DNA of 40,571 bases from a virus. The notes beneath the pieces were generated by a model. That model was not told where the DNA came from and ran no database searches. It saw nothing but the letters and a program-made list of their open reading frames with translations. Both the position numbers and the translations under genes were made by a program. Position 1 is the first letter of the stretch, and each line of letters starts with the position of its first letter. The stretch lies in IMG/VR virus record IMGVR_UViG_3300012351_000002, positions 1-40,571 of that record; one strand, written 5' to 3'. This document shows positions 15,637 to 22,274 of this stretch, piece after piece.

Positions 15637-15942
15637 TCAGTCCTGCGACGGCTCGATCAGGCTCGGCACTGCCGAGGCGGCAACCCGCACACGCTCCGAG
15701 CGGATCTTCTTCTTCAGCAGGAGTTCGACGACTTCAAGGTCACCGGTGATCGACAGCACGGTGCGCACGTCGTCGCCGTTGATGCCCTGCGTCTCGGTGA
15801 ACGTGGCCGAGAAGGTGGCATCAACGGTCTCCGCCGGGAACTTCCGGACGGCGTAGGCGATGATGTCCAGATCCCCCGCCACGTAGGTGACGAAGTCCTT
15901 GGTCTCCGCGTTGGTGACCGACAGCAGATAAGCGCCGCTCAT
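15637..15942 (-). CDS. Hypothetical protein, 101 residues
   Basis: The protein is threonine/valine-rich and probably beta-stranded in the first half (LLSVTNAETKDFVTYVAGDL, ATFSATFTET), then has a helical charged segment (VVELLLKKKIRSERVRV). AGAGAGGAAC lies upstream. No family is recognised. It stands behind a pair of strong hairpins and may be controlled by them. Confidence 0.55.
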   Translation of the reverse strand: MSGAYLLSVTNAETKDFVTYVAGDLDIIAYAVRKFPAETVDATFSATFTETQGINGDDVRTVLSITGDLEVVELLLKKKIRSERVRVAASAVPSLIEPSQD

Positions 15943-15974
15943 GTGTTCCTCTCTTCACGGCACTCTGCCGCTCT

Positions 15975-16022
15975 GCTGACTTTGCCTCACGGGAAAGTTC
16001 TGTGGCATGAGGCAAAGTCAGC
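15975..16022 (-). repeat. Perfect 15-bp inverted repeat in a 5' leader
   Basis: GCTGACTTTGCCTCA (15975-15989) and its exact complement (16008-16022) with an 18-nt loop. It lies 32 bp ahead of the start at 15942. It could be a transcript hairpin or a protein-binding dyad; it lacks a T-run. Confidence 0.6.
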
Positions 16023-16041
16023 ACAACGTCAGGATCCGTGA

Positions 16042-16097
16042 CCCGCCCCGGATTACGCACTTAAGCCAGAGGAGCAGAGTCCTCTTACCGGGGCGGG
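16042..16097 (-). terminator. Branched GC-rich terminator after gene 16111-16683
   Basis: CCCGCCCCGG (16042-16051) pairs with CCGGGGCGGG (16088-16097). A second small stem, AGAGGA/TCCTCT (16068-16085), forms inside the loop. It lies 14 bp after the stop of the minus-strand gene. GC-rich stems without a T-run are common terminators in actinobacteria. Confidence 0.6.
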
Positions 16098-16110
16098 CGC
16101 TTTCAGCGGA

Positions 16111-16683
16111 TCAAGCGATTGTGGCGGACCAGAGCCACGCCTCGAAGTCGCCCTTGATCGTCTTGCCGGTCCGGGTGAGCGTCAGGCGCTTGCCGACGAG
16201 CTGGATCCGGTTCGACAACTTCGCGTCCCGGATGGCCGCCTTGATGGCCGTGAGCTGCGCACCGGAGGCGAACACGCCCCGGAGACCTTCGTCCGAGTCG
16301 ATGCCTTTGTCCAGGAGCTCCGCCTGACTGAGCCGGTAGTCCGTCTGGAGCACGAACACCGTATCCATGCACGGACTGAGCGGCTTGCCGTCCGGTCCGG
16401 TGGTCTTCTCGGTGGGCTTTCCGTCAGCCCCCCAGAACTTCAGGGCTCCGACTCCGCCTGCCTTGTAGAAGCGGGACTGCCGGTCTTCCGGCGCCTTGGT
16501 GATGACGCCGGTCCGCGACGTGCCGACACCCATTGTCTTGTCGAACAGCGAGACGAGTTTCTCGCCACCGAACAGGGGGTCGTACCCCTCGTTGTTCCCG
16601 GTGAGCTGATCGGTCTGCGGAGCGTTGCTCTGCGGTCCGGCCGCGGCTACTGCCGCCGCTGCCTCAGCAAATGCACTGGTCAT
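16111..16683 (-). CDS. Conserved actinophage protein, possible single-strand DNA-binding role
   Basis: 190 residues. After an alanine-rich start it reads LFGGEKLVSLFDKTMGVGT, a QSRFYKAGGVGALKFWG segment and DTVFVLQTDYRL, and ends VGKRLTLTRTGKTIKGDFEA then WLWSATIA. Strand-rich proteins with this order are frequent in Streptomyces phages near recombination and helicase genes, and I suspect an OB-like fold. I cannot see a diagnostic ssDNA-binding motif. It stands alone between two hairpins, suggesting its own level of expression. Confidence 0.6.
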   Translation of the reverse strand: MTSAFAEAAAAVAAAGPQSNAPQTDQLTGNNEGYDPLFGGEKLVSLFDKTMGVGTSRTGVITKAPEDRQSRFYKAGGVGALKFWGADGKPTEKTTGPDGKPLSPCMDTVFVLQTDYRLSQAELLDKGIDSDEGLRGVFASGAQLTAIKAAIRDAKLSNRIQLVGKRLTLTRTGKTIKGDFEAWLWSATIA

Positions 16684-16724
16684 GCGTGGTTCCCTTCGAA
16701 AGTATCTAGAGGTATTCGGTTGGT

Positions 16725-16778
16725 GGTGAGAAGCGGTACAGGTCCCGACAATCGACGGTTAATGTACCGCTTCTCACC
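16725..16778 (-). terminator. Perfect 16-bp stem-loop after the tRNA-like cluster
   Basis: GGTGAGAAGCGGTACA (16725-16740) is exactly complementary to 16763-16778, with a 22-nt loop. On the minus strand it follows the tRNA-like cluster and lies 41 bp before the start at 16683. It may end the tRNA transcript or control the next gene. There is no clear T-run. Confidence 0.55.
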
Positions 16779-16883
16779 GGCTAGATCAGAGCTGGCGCTC
16801 CGATCTTAGCGGTATTGCAGTCTTTCCGTTGGCCCTCCGCTCATGATCGGAGCACTTGTCCTCATGGCGAACCACAGAACCGC
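16779..16883. other. Non-coding stretch next to the tRNA-like cluster
   Basis: I see no convincing gene, ribosome binding site or repeat here. Together with the hairpin at 16725-16778 and the tRNA-like elements to 17395 it makes a gene-free interval of about 760 bases (16684-17447). Confidence 0.5.
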
Positions 16884-16945
16884 GCCACCGCCGGGAGTCG
16901 AACCCGGCCTAACGCCTTCCGGCTTCCCATACCGGGTACGGTGGC
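16884..16945 (-). tRNA. tRNA-like element, probably Pro(GGG), apparently lacking a D-arm
   Basis: Only 62 nt long. GCCACCG and CGGTGGC form a perfect 7-bp acceptor stem. CCGGG-TTCGACT-CCCGG is a canonical T-arm. The only 5-bp stem with a 7-nt loop and a U33 equivalent is CCGGT-ATGGGAA-GCCGG, giving anticodon GGG. Only three bases lie between acceptor and anticodon stem, so no D-arm remains, and the variable region is 11 nt. CCA is not encoded. An alternative fold with a small D-arm leaves no proper anticodon loop. Confidence 0.5.
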
Positions 16946-17099
16946 ATATTCAGTTGTGATGCACTGGCCTAACCTCCTACCAGCATGCGAGACCCGCGAA
17001 ATTATGAGCCATGCAGCCCGGTCGCCGCGTGCTCCGCCAGCCTTCATCTGCATTGACGGTCCGTTCGGTTCCCGGTGCCTCGCTTCCCTTGCTGTGCGC

Positions 17100-17188
17100 G
17101 ATCGAGGGAGGAATCGAACCTCCAGCCCCTCGCGGCTCAACCCCGGTCAAGAGGCGAGTCCCGCTCGGCTGACCCAGCAGACACGATC
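17100..17188 (-). tRNA. tRNA-like element with canonical T-arm, isotype unresolved
   Basis: GGAGG-TTCGATT-CCTCC is a perfect T-arm. The following CTCGATC pairs with GATCGTG 89 nt upstream at six of seven positions, giving an acceptor stem. The body contains AGCCGAGCGG, like a D-loop, and CCTCTTGACC, where anticodons CTT, TGA or GAC can be drawn, but none gives a full 5-bp stem with a 7-nt loop. The length fits a long-variable-arm tRNA or a degenerate copy. Confidence 0.4.
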
Positions 17189-17235
17189 TGTTGCCCGAAC
17201 TCAAGCGCTGACTAGGCGCCGAATTAGTATTCCGT

Positions 17236-17297
17236 GCCCCTGCCGGGAATCGAACCCGGCGCGTCGCCTTGCGTGCGGCAACATGCCATTTGGGGGC
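17236..17297 (-). tRNA. tRNA-like element with canonical T-arm, short body
   Basis: CCGGG-TTCGATT-CCCGG is a perfect T-arm, and GGGGC after it pairs with GCCCC 62 nt upstream (five pairs). The body holds GGC-ATGTT-GCC and the pair GTTGCC/GGCGAC around an 8-nt loop, which do not match normal D and anticodon arms. Like its neighbour at 16884-16945 it is about 10 nt too short for a normal tRNA. Isotype not assignable. Confidence 0.4.
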
Positions 17298-17315
17298 TTA
17301 CCAGGCAGAGAACGG

Positions 17316-17395
17316 GATCCGGGAGGGACTTGCACCCTCTAGCCAAAATCGCTAATCACTTGAAACCGAATCAGTTCCGGCAGCGCTACCGGTTC
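17316..17395 (-). ncRNA. tRNA-like element nearest the promoter, with outer 12-bp clamp
   Basis: GAGGG-TGCAAGT-CCCTC resembles a T-arm with a non-standard loop. GAACCGG and CCGGATC form an acceptor-like stem (six of seven pairs). Outside it, GGCAGAGAGCGG (17411-17400) pairs with CCGTTCTCTGCC (17315-17304), a 12-bp stem that clamps the element. It is first in the transcript from the promoter at 17423-17451. No standard anticodon arm could be drawn. Confidence 0.35.
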
Positions 17396-17422
17396 CGTTC
17401 CGCTCTCTGCCTTACGAGAGGA

Positions 17423-17456
17423 ACTCTACGCGTCCTCAGTCCTGAAGTCAACCGGA
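17423..17456 (-). promoter_or_regulatory. Promoter for the tRNA-like cluster, with operator-like site
   Basis: Minus strand TTGACT (17451-17446), exactly 17 bp, TAGAGT (17428-17423). The dyad family site CTCAGT-N10-ACCGGA (17435-17456), one half perfect, covers the -35 and spacer. It overlaps the 3' end of the upstream gene. Confidence 0.6.
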
Positions 17457-17708
17457 TTCGCCAAGATCTTTGAGAAGTTCCTTCGAGACGCGCCAGACGT
17501 CCCCGTCCGGCACCCATGGCCAGACCTTCACGCGAAGGCCGAAGCACGAGTCATCGAAGACCGGATCGCGTCCGTGCAGGTTGCTCATGTCGCACAGAGC
17601 GTCCCAGGTCGGCCGCGACATGCGGAACTCGAAGATGAAGCGTTCCTCCGGCAGGATCGCCACGTACTGCTCGGCGATGTGCTTCATGAGATCCCAGCCC
17701 TGCCTCAT
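17448..17708 (-). CDS. Hypothetical protein, 86 residues
   Basis: The ATG at 17708 overlaps the upstream stop (ATGA), which is why a longer reading frame is not used. It contains MKHIAEQYVAILPEERFIFE, then MSRPTWDALCDM and VPDGDVWRVSKEL. It is acidic and probably alpha/beta. No family is recognised. It is coupled to the RecB-like nuclease, suggesting a DNA-metabolism or regulatory link by context only. Confidence 0.6.
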   Translation of the reverse strand: MRQGWDLMKHIAEQYVAILPEERFIFEFRMSRPTWDALCDMSNLHGRDPVFDDSCFGLRVKVWPWVPDGDVWRVSKELLKDLGESG

Positions 17709-18682
17709 GCCCGCACCCACGCCGACCTGCTCTCGCGCTCCGTGCTCTTGCCGAAGCTGCGCAGCTTGATGATCCGAGCGGCGAGCTGCGCGGCCTCCCA
17801 CCCGTTGACCAAATCGGCGCGCTCCAGTCTGGCCGGGGCACCGTCGGACGGCACGTGCAGGATGACGCCTTCCGTCAGATCGACGTAGTTCACCGGTCCC
17901 GGCTCGTAGCTCTGGCCACCATCCGGTGACCACTGATCAGTGAGCATCCACTCCGCCCACGCGTAGGTGGCGAGCTGAGCATCGACGGTCATCCACGAGT
18001 AGAAGGGGGTCGCCTTCGTCTTCAGATCGGCCATCAGCAGGCGTCCAGTCTTCTCCTCACGCAGCACATCGTCGAACTTGCCGACGGCGCCAACGATGGT
18101 GTTCCGGACGATTCGCTCCGACAGGCGGGGCACGCGCTTCAGCCCGGCATCGGCCAGAAGGGCCTCCGCGTCCACCACGCACGCCTGAATGCCCGGCGTG
18201 CCGATGAGCTGATCGGTCTTGCCGCGGTGCTCCCAGGCGGTGTGCCGGTTGGTGCCCCGCTGCGCGGCGGCGCCCGCTTTGGCGACCTGCTTCGCCCGGC
18301 CGATGAGCGAGAGTTCCTGCTTCTTCTGATCGTGCGGCGCTCCCGCGAGCGCCTCCTTCAGCTCCGGGTAATCGCGTAGAAGCTCGAAGTTCACTCCCGC
18401 ATCTCTCGCCTGATGCACCAGAAGAACAAGCTCCTCATACAGCTCCGGCGAGAGCGCGAGCCCGATCAGCCCCATCCCCTGCTCCCATACGTTCAGCGCC
18501 CGGGTGTCCTCGAAGGCGCCGACCAAGTTGGTCACCCGGGTGATCCCCCGCGGGACGTAGTTTCCTCCCGATTTCGTGCCCTGTTCTCCCGGCAGGAGCG
18601 GCATGTGGTACCGGCCGCGGTAAGTGCGGCCGAAGACCTTCTCGGCGGTCTCATTCGCCTGCATGAACAGTTGATCAGTCAC
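17705..18682 (-). CDS. PD-(D/E)XK exonuclease of the RecB/Cas4-like family
   Basis: 325 residues. GTNRH (143-147), GKFDDVL (201-207) and LLMADLKTK (215-223) give the acid ... D-x-K core of the RecB/Cas4-like nuclease fold. The four cysteines of a Cas4 iron-sulfur cluster are absent; only one cysteine is seen. Such nucleases in phages usually process DNA ends for recombination or replication. It overlaps the upstream gene by 8 bp and lies in the same leftward unit as the helicase at 19634-21517. I am confident in the fold, less so in the exact role. Confidence 0.75.
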   Translation of the reverse strand: MTDQLFMQANETAEKVFGRTYRGRYHMPLLPGEQGTKSGGNYVPRGITRVTNLVGAFEDTRALNVWEQGMGLIGLALSPELYEELVLLVHQARDAGVNFELLRDYPELKEALAGAPHDQKKQELSLIGRAKQVAKAGAAAQRGTNRHTAWEHRGKTDQLIGTPGIQACVVDAEALLADAGLKRVPRLSERIVRNTIVGAVGKFDDVLREEKTGRLLMADLKTKATPFYSWMTVDAQLATYAWAEWMLTDQWSPDGGQSYEPGPVNYVDLTEGVILHVPSDGAPARLERADLVNGWEAAQLAARIIKLRSFGKSTERESRSAWVRA

Positions 18683-19007
18683 GCCGGATCCTCCAGATGT
18701 ACTGGTTCATGTTTATGAAAGAATATTCGACCCAGTCCACTTTCGGGTTGTCGATGTCTACCACCGTTGCACCCATGTATTTCGCCTGATCCGCCGCCGT
18801 ATCCTTTAGATACTTCAGGAGTTTAGGGGTAATCGTCAATTCCGCAGGGACGGAGATTTTAACCTCACCCCAGCGCGTGACGTAGTCACGGTCGATGATG
18901 GCGAGCACGGATTTCAGGCCGACTTCGATGGCGTGCGCATCGGTCGCGGTGATCTCTGGTTCTCCCGCAAACGCGTAGATCATCTCGTCGGTTACTTCGA
19001 TGGTCAT
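18675..19007 (-). CDS. Hypothetical protein, 110 residues
   Basis: It begins MTIEVTDEMIYAFAGEPEI, then DAHAIEVGLKSVLAIIDRDY, and ends in an aromatic segment (EYSFINMNQYIWRIRRD). It is acidic, soluble and of mixed secondary structure. GGAGGGAATT lies upstream. No family is recognised. It is translationally coupled to the nuclease. Confidence 0.6.
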   Translation of the reverse strand: MTIEVTDEMIYAFAGEPEITATDAHAIEVGLKSVLAIIDRDYVTRWGEVKISVPAELTITPKLLKYLKDTAADQAKYMGATVVDIDNPKVDWVEYSFINMNQYIWRIRRD

Positions 19008-19021
19008 GCTGGAATTCCCTC

Positions 19022-19252
19022 CTATCGATTGAGCTTGAGTCCGGCGTTGCGCAGGCGTGCCCGGACGTTGGGCAGCTCCCGGGAATCGCCAGGGGTGCCA
19101 CTGGTCGTGATCGTCGTACCGGCGGGGGATCGCCAGAGCAGGTGACCGGAGCCGGACATGGTGATCGTCCAGCGCTGCCGCCTGGCCGCTTTGGCGAGTC
19201 CCCGGAGTGGCTCGGGAATGCGTACCCGGCGATGACCGTGACCGGAAGTCAT
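19022..19252 (-). CDS. HicA-like small protein (dsRBD-type fold)
   Basis: 76 residues, basic. RRQRWTITMSGSGHLLWRSP followed by TPGDSRELPNVRARLRNAGL matches the pattern of HicA mRNA interferases: beta strands, a glycine-rich loop ending in the catalytic-type histidine (GSGH), and a C-terminal helix. HicA toxins cut mRNA and are normally paired with a HicB antitoxin. Neither neighbour looks like HicB, so this is a solitary phage version. Toxicity is not shown. Confidence 0.6.
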   Translation of the reverse strand: MTSGHGHRRVRIPEPLRGLAKAARRQRWTITMSGSGHLLWRSPAGTTITTSGTPGDSRELPNVRARLRNAGLKLNR

Positions 19253-19443
19253 CGGAGATCTAGCGGGGCTACGTGCAAGTCTTCGTCATCCCAGACAGCC
19301 CGGAAAGGTGAATTGACTTGACGGACTTGACCGACCAGCATGTCCCGCGCTTGCCGGGCCTGCTCCTCGGAGCTGAACAACTCGATCAGCTCCCATTCGT
19401 TATATGGGTCTGCTCGCGACGAATACAAGCACCAGATCTTCAT
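19249..19443 (-). CDS. Small hypothetical protein, 64 residues
   Basis: The ATG at 19443 was chosen over one eight codons earlier because GGAGGAGAG lies directly upstream. It reads MKIWCLYSSRADPYNEWELI, then ELFSSEEQARQARDMLV, and ends LHVAPLDLR. This is the layout of small beta-alpha-beta phage proteins. Function unknown. Confidence 0.55.
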   Translation of the reverse strand: MKIWCLYSSRADPYNEWELIELFSSEEQARQARDMLVGQVRQVNSPFRAVWDDEDLHVAPLDLR

Positions 19444-19637
19444 GATCTCTCCTCCAATTCTTTCCATTCGCCACCATTGACGCGTACGAGATGGATCACG
19501 ACAGTCCCAGGATCCGATAACCGTTCGAAGTACTGGGTTATGCCAGCAAAGCAGTGATTAGGATGACTTGTCCGAGGCACGGTGTCGATAATTTGGCCAT
19601 TACTGCGAATTAGACGATGAATCCATTCGGTGGTCAC
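19440..19637 (-). CDS. Small hypothetical protein, 65 residues
   Basis: It reads MTTEWIHRLIRSNGQIIDTV at the start and FERLSDPGTVVIHLVRVNGG near the end. It is probably alpha/beta. Its start overlaps the helicase stop and its end overlaps the next start, so it belongs to the helicase operon. No family is recognised. Confidence 0.55.
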   Translation of the reverse strand: MTTEWIHRLIRSNGQIIDTVPRTSHPNHCFAGITQYFERLSDPGTVVIHLVRVNGGEWKELEERS

Positions 19638-21517
19638 GACTCACCTCTCATCGATTGCATGAAGGCGACCACCGGATCGATCCGGCGGGACGCGATGTGC
19701 ACCGAGATCAGATCCGATACGTCACCCTTGGTCATCTCCCCGGTCACCACGATGCCCATTCTGGCCGCGGTAGCCTTCTGCGCATCGGAGACCTCACCAC
19801 GCCGCCAGGACTTCTTCTTCCCGGCCAGAGAGAGGGCGGCCGGACCACCGAGTTCCTCCATGACCTCCTCCGCCCACGAGCACGCCATGTCCAGCGGCAG
19901 GCCCTGATGTTCGGTGACATCCCCCTGTGCGCCTGCATGATTGCCGCCGCAACCGCATGTGCGCCCGGGCAGGACGTAGGTGTCTTGCCCGGGGCATCCG
20001 GCGAACAGGAAGCCTGCGGGGGACTGAGTCAGCCACGCCACGTCGTACGCGCCCGGTGTCTCGGACTCGACGATCAGCACGTAGGCTTCCTTGCCGACCG
20101 GCAGGAAGTAGGTCCCGCCGCTCGTCTTCAGCCACGCGCCGACGCCGGTCCGGGCGAGCGGATCGAAGTCTTCCGCAGCCACCGCGCCGTAGTACTGCTC
20201 CTGCTGAAGCTGTCCGCCCTCCGCTTCCTCCATGGCCTCGATGGCGTCTTCCATCTCCAGCAGGGAGAGATCGTCATCGTCGATCTCCTCCACATCCGGC
20301 CGACTGGAGAGATCGATCAGTGTCCGGAGATTGTGCGTGCGCGAGACTCCAACGACGTCCAGAACGAGACAGTCCCCACGCGCATCCGATGGAAGCGAAA
20401 GGTCCGGGCGGAGCCCGCGACCGACCATTTGCTGATAGAGAGGAGCGGACTGAGTCGGGCGGGCGTTGACGACACACGAAACCGTAGGTTCATCGAATCC
20501 TTCCGTCAGGACTCCGCAGTTGTGCACTACCTGAATCTCTCCGGCGTGCAACTTCTTGAGAATGAGCCGACGCTCCTCACGAGGCGTGCCACCATGCACT
20601 ACTGCCGAAGGAATGCCAGCCTCGTTGAACGCTTCCGCGCCATGACGGGCCGTCTCGACCAGCGGCCAGAAAGTGAGTCCCTTACGATCGGACGCGTGCT
20701 CAAGGTAGGCGTTAGCGATGACGCTAGGCGCGAGCGCCTTATCCAGAGCATCGCCGAGAGCTGCATCTTGATAATCTCCTCCACTCTTCTTGACGGCGCT
20801 CAGGTCGAGATCCGGCACCACGATGCGCTTGCCGCGGACGTCGAGCAGGTAGCCGCGGCGGATGCCGAACGCAATGCCGCGCTGGAACGTGCACTCCTGC
20901 CAGACGTCGGAGAGCTTCTGCCGGTCCCCGCGGGCGAGGGTCGCCGTGAAACCGGCGACCTTGACGGCGGTCTCTCCGCCGTTGTACAAGCCGGTTCCCC
21001 GGCAGTCCCAGCACTTCCCGCAGGTGTCCGCGCCGCCCGCGCCGGTTCCGCGACACTCCGAGCAGTCGGCGGGGAATGCCCCGAAATGCGTGAAGATGTC
21101 TTTGTACGTTTTCGCCACGGCATGATGCGCTTCATCACATATGAGAAGTCCCACGTTGCGAATCTGGTTGCGGCGCTTGGCGGAGCGCAACGATTGGACC
21201 GAGGCCACGATCACCCTGGCCGTGATCTCGTTGCGCTCCGCCTTGACGATGCCTGCATGCAGTGCGGGCGCGACGTCCTTGATCTTCTTGTACGCCTGCT
21301 GCACGAGTTCGTCGGTGTGCACGAGCACGAGCACGCGCTTGCTGACGTTGCTCTGCACCCATTGAGCGATCAGGTGCGCGAAGATTACCGTCTTGCCGAG
21401 CCCGGTCGCGAGCATCATCGGGACTCGCGTGTCACCTCCGTCCCAGCGCCGATGCAGATCGGCGATGGCCTCTAGCTGATAGTCACGCAATGGCAGGATC
21501 GCCGAGTGCCGGTTCAT
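19634..21517 (-). CDS. DEAH-type superfamily 2 helicase with DnaJ-like zinc insert
   Basis: 627 residues from the ATG at 21517, which overlaps the upstream stop. The start LRDYQLEAI is a Q-like motif. Walker A is ATGLGKT (37-43), motif II DEAH (128-131), motif III TAT (191-193) and motif VI QMVGRGLRPD. Between motifs II and III lies CSECRGTG ... CWDCRGTG (152-176), a CxxCxGxG zinc-knuckle pair like DnaJ. The C-terminal 200 residues include an acidic stretch and CGCGGNHAG. The protein resembles phage helicases of the RadD/type III restriction-like group and probably remodels DNA in replication or recombination. Confidence 0.82.
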   Translation of the reverse strand: MNRHSAILPLRDYQLEAIADLHRRWDGGDTRVPMMLATGLGKTVIFAHLIAQWVQSNVSKRVLVLVHTDELVQQAYKKIKDVAPALHAGIVKAERNEITARVIVASVQSLRSAKRRNQIRNVGLLICDEAHHAVAKTYKDIFTHFGAFPADCSECRGTGAGGADTCGKCWDCRGTGLYNGGETAVKVAGFTATLARGDRQKLSDVWQECTFQRGIAFGIRRGYLLDVRGKRIVVPDLDLSAVKKSGGDYQDAALGDALDKALAPSVIANAYLEHASDRKGLTFWPLVETARHGAEAFNEAGIPSAVVHGGTPREERRLILKKLHAGEIQVVHNCGVLTEGFDEPTVSCVVNARPTQSAPLYQQMVGRGLRPDLSLPSDARGDCLVLDVVGVSRTHNLRTLIDLSSRPDVEEIDDDDLSLLEMEDAIEAMEEAEGGQLQQEQYYGAVAAEDFDPLARTGVGAWLKTSGGTYFLPVGKEAYVLIVESETPGAYDVAWLTQSPAGFLFAGCPGQDTYVLPGRTCGCGGNHAGAQGDVTEHQGLPLDMACSWAEEVMEELGGPAALSLAGKKKSWRRGEVSDAQKATAARMGIVVTGEMTKGDVSDLISVHIASRRIDPVVAFMQSMRGES

Positions 21518-21975
21518 GAGATCCGTCCCGCCGTCTCGCAATCGTGCGGCATCCCGCCCGTCACGCCGCACGCTGGACACTTCGCCTCTAGTCCCTGAAC
21601 TTGCCGTGTGGTCAGCTCCGCCAGCCACACGCGCGCCGCCGGGGCTTTTAGTGGGGAGCGATATCCGATGGTGATACCGGCCGCCTTCAGCACGGCATTA
21701 GCCTTTTGAAGTTTCTGCTCCCAGGCGTGTTGCTCTGGAGTGACGAAACGGTTGTTGCTGCTTGGATAGTCTTCGTTTCCCTCGTCCTGCGCGTCACGCC
21801 GCATACGCCAAGAGGTCCCGTTACCACTCAGCTCGACCCACACGCGAGAAGCCTTGACCACATGCGCGGTGACTGGCTCCCTCTCTGCGCCCCGCAAACG
21901 GGATCGCAAGATGATGACCTCGTCCCCTGCCTTGATCTCGCCGAGCAGGGGACGTTCGTTACTGAAGCTCTCCAT
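21514..21975 (-). CDS. Conserved protein with small beta barrel and C-terminal zinc knuckle
   Basis: 153 residues. Residues 15-60 (AGDEVIILRSR, THVVKASRVWVELSGNGTSW-like strands) suggest an SH3/KOW-like barrel. Residues 85-115 are helical. The end, CPACGVTGGMPHDC, is a zinc-binding knuckle. Its start is only 7 nt from the -10 box, so the mRNA should be leaderless. It is the first gene of the unit that includes the helicase. Its function is unknown; nucleic-acid binding is likely from the architecture. Confidence 0.65.
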   Translation of the reverse strand: MESFSNERPLLGEIKAGDEVIILRSRLRGAEREPVTAHVVKASRVWVELSGNGTSWRMRRDAQDEGNEDYPSSNNRFVTPEQHAWEQKLQKANAVLKAAGITIGYRSPLKAPAARVWLAELTTRQVQGLEAKCPACGVTGGMPHDCETAGRIS

Positions 21976-21979
21976 GCTG

Positions 21980-22012
21980 GTCAGTCTACTTCACTACTGA
22001 GTGCCCTGTCAA
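21980..22012 (-). promoter_or_regulatory. Strong leaderless promoter with dyad operator
   Basis: Minus strand TTGACA (22012-22007), 18 bp, TAGACT (21988-21983), then 7 nt to the ATG at 21975. The dyad GTCAGT-N10-ACTGAG (21980-22001) covers the -10 and start. The promoter lies inside the 3' end of the upstream gene. Confidence 0.75.
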
Positions 22013-22274
22013 GAAGGCGGGCGAACGTCTCGTCCCGCTCCTGATCGCTCTCGAAGTAGCCGCGCATCGGATCGAACTCGTTGCAGACGTCCACCTCGTG
22101 ATCCATCCGGCCCATGGTCTGCTCATAGAACACGCCGAGAGCGAGGCTCGCCCGCCCGAAGCGCATCCGGAAGTAGAACCATTGGCCATCGGTGAGCAAG
22201 CCTTTCCACTGCTCAGGGCAGGCGCTCGTGACCATGTCCTGAACATTGATCATCGGGTGGTGAATGACGGTCAT
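21981..22274 (-). CDS. Hypothetical protein, 97 residues
   Basis: It contains CPEQWKGLLTDGQWFYFRMR, then ALGVFYEQTMGRMDHEVDV and RGYFESDQERDETFARLL. It is acidic and aromatic. The start overlaps the previous stop (ATGA). Similar small proteins with a QWFYFR.R pattern occur in Streptomyces phages, but none has a known role that I recall. Its 3' end carries the next promoter. Confidence 0.55.
   Translation of the reverse strand: MTVIHHPMINVQDMVTSACPEQWKGLLTDGQWFYFRMRFGRASLALGVFYEQTMGRMDHEVDVCNEFDPMRGYFESDQERDETFARLLDRALSSEVD

Noticed and set aside
16981-17045. Possible tRNA-Met-like sequence on the minus strand with the loop CTCATAA
   Set aside because: The loop looks right, but the 5-bp stem does not form and the following arm (GCGGGTCTCGC) is too short to be a T-arm. 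It may be a decayed copy; not enough to call.
19634-21517. Type III restriction or defence helicase
   Set aside because: No methyltransferase, nuclease or other defence partner lies beside it. The neighbours are small phage genes, and the helicase core is common in phage replication and recombination modules.
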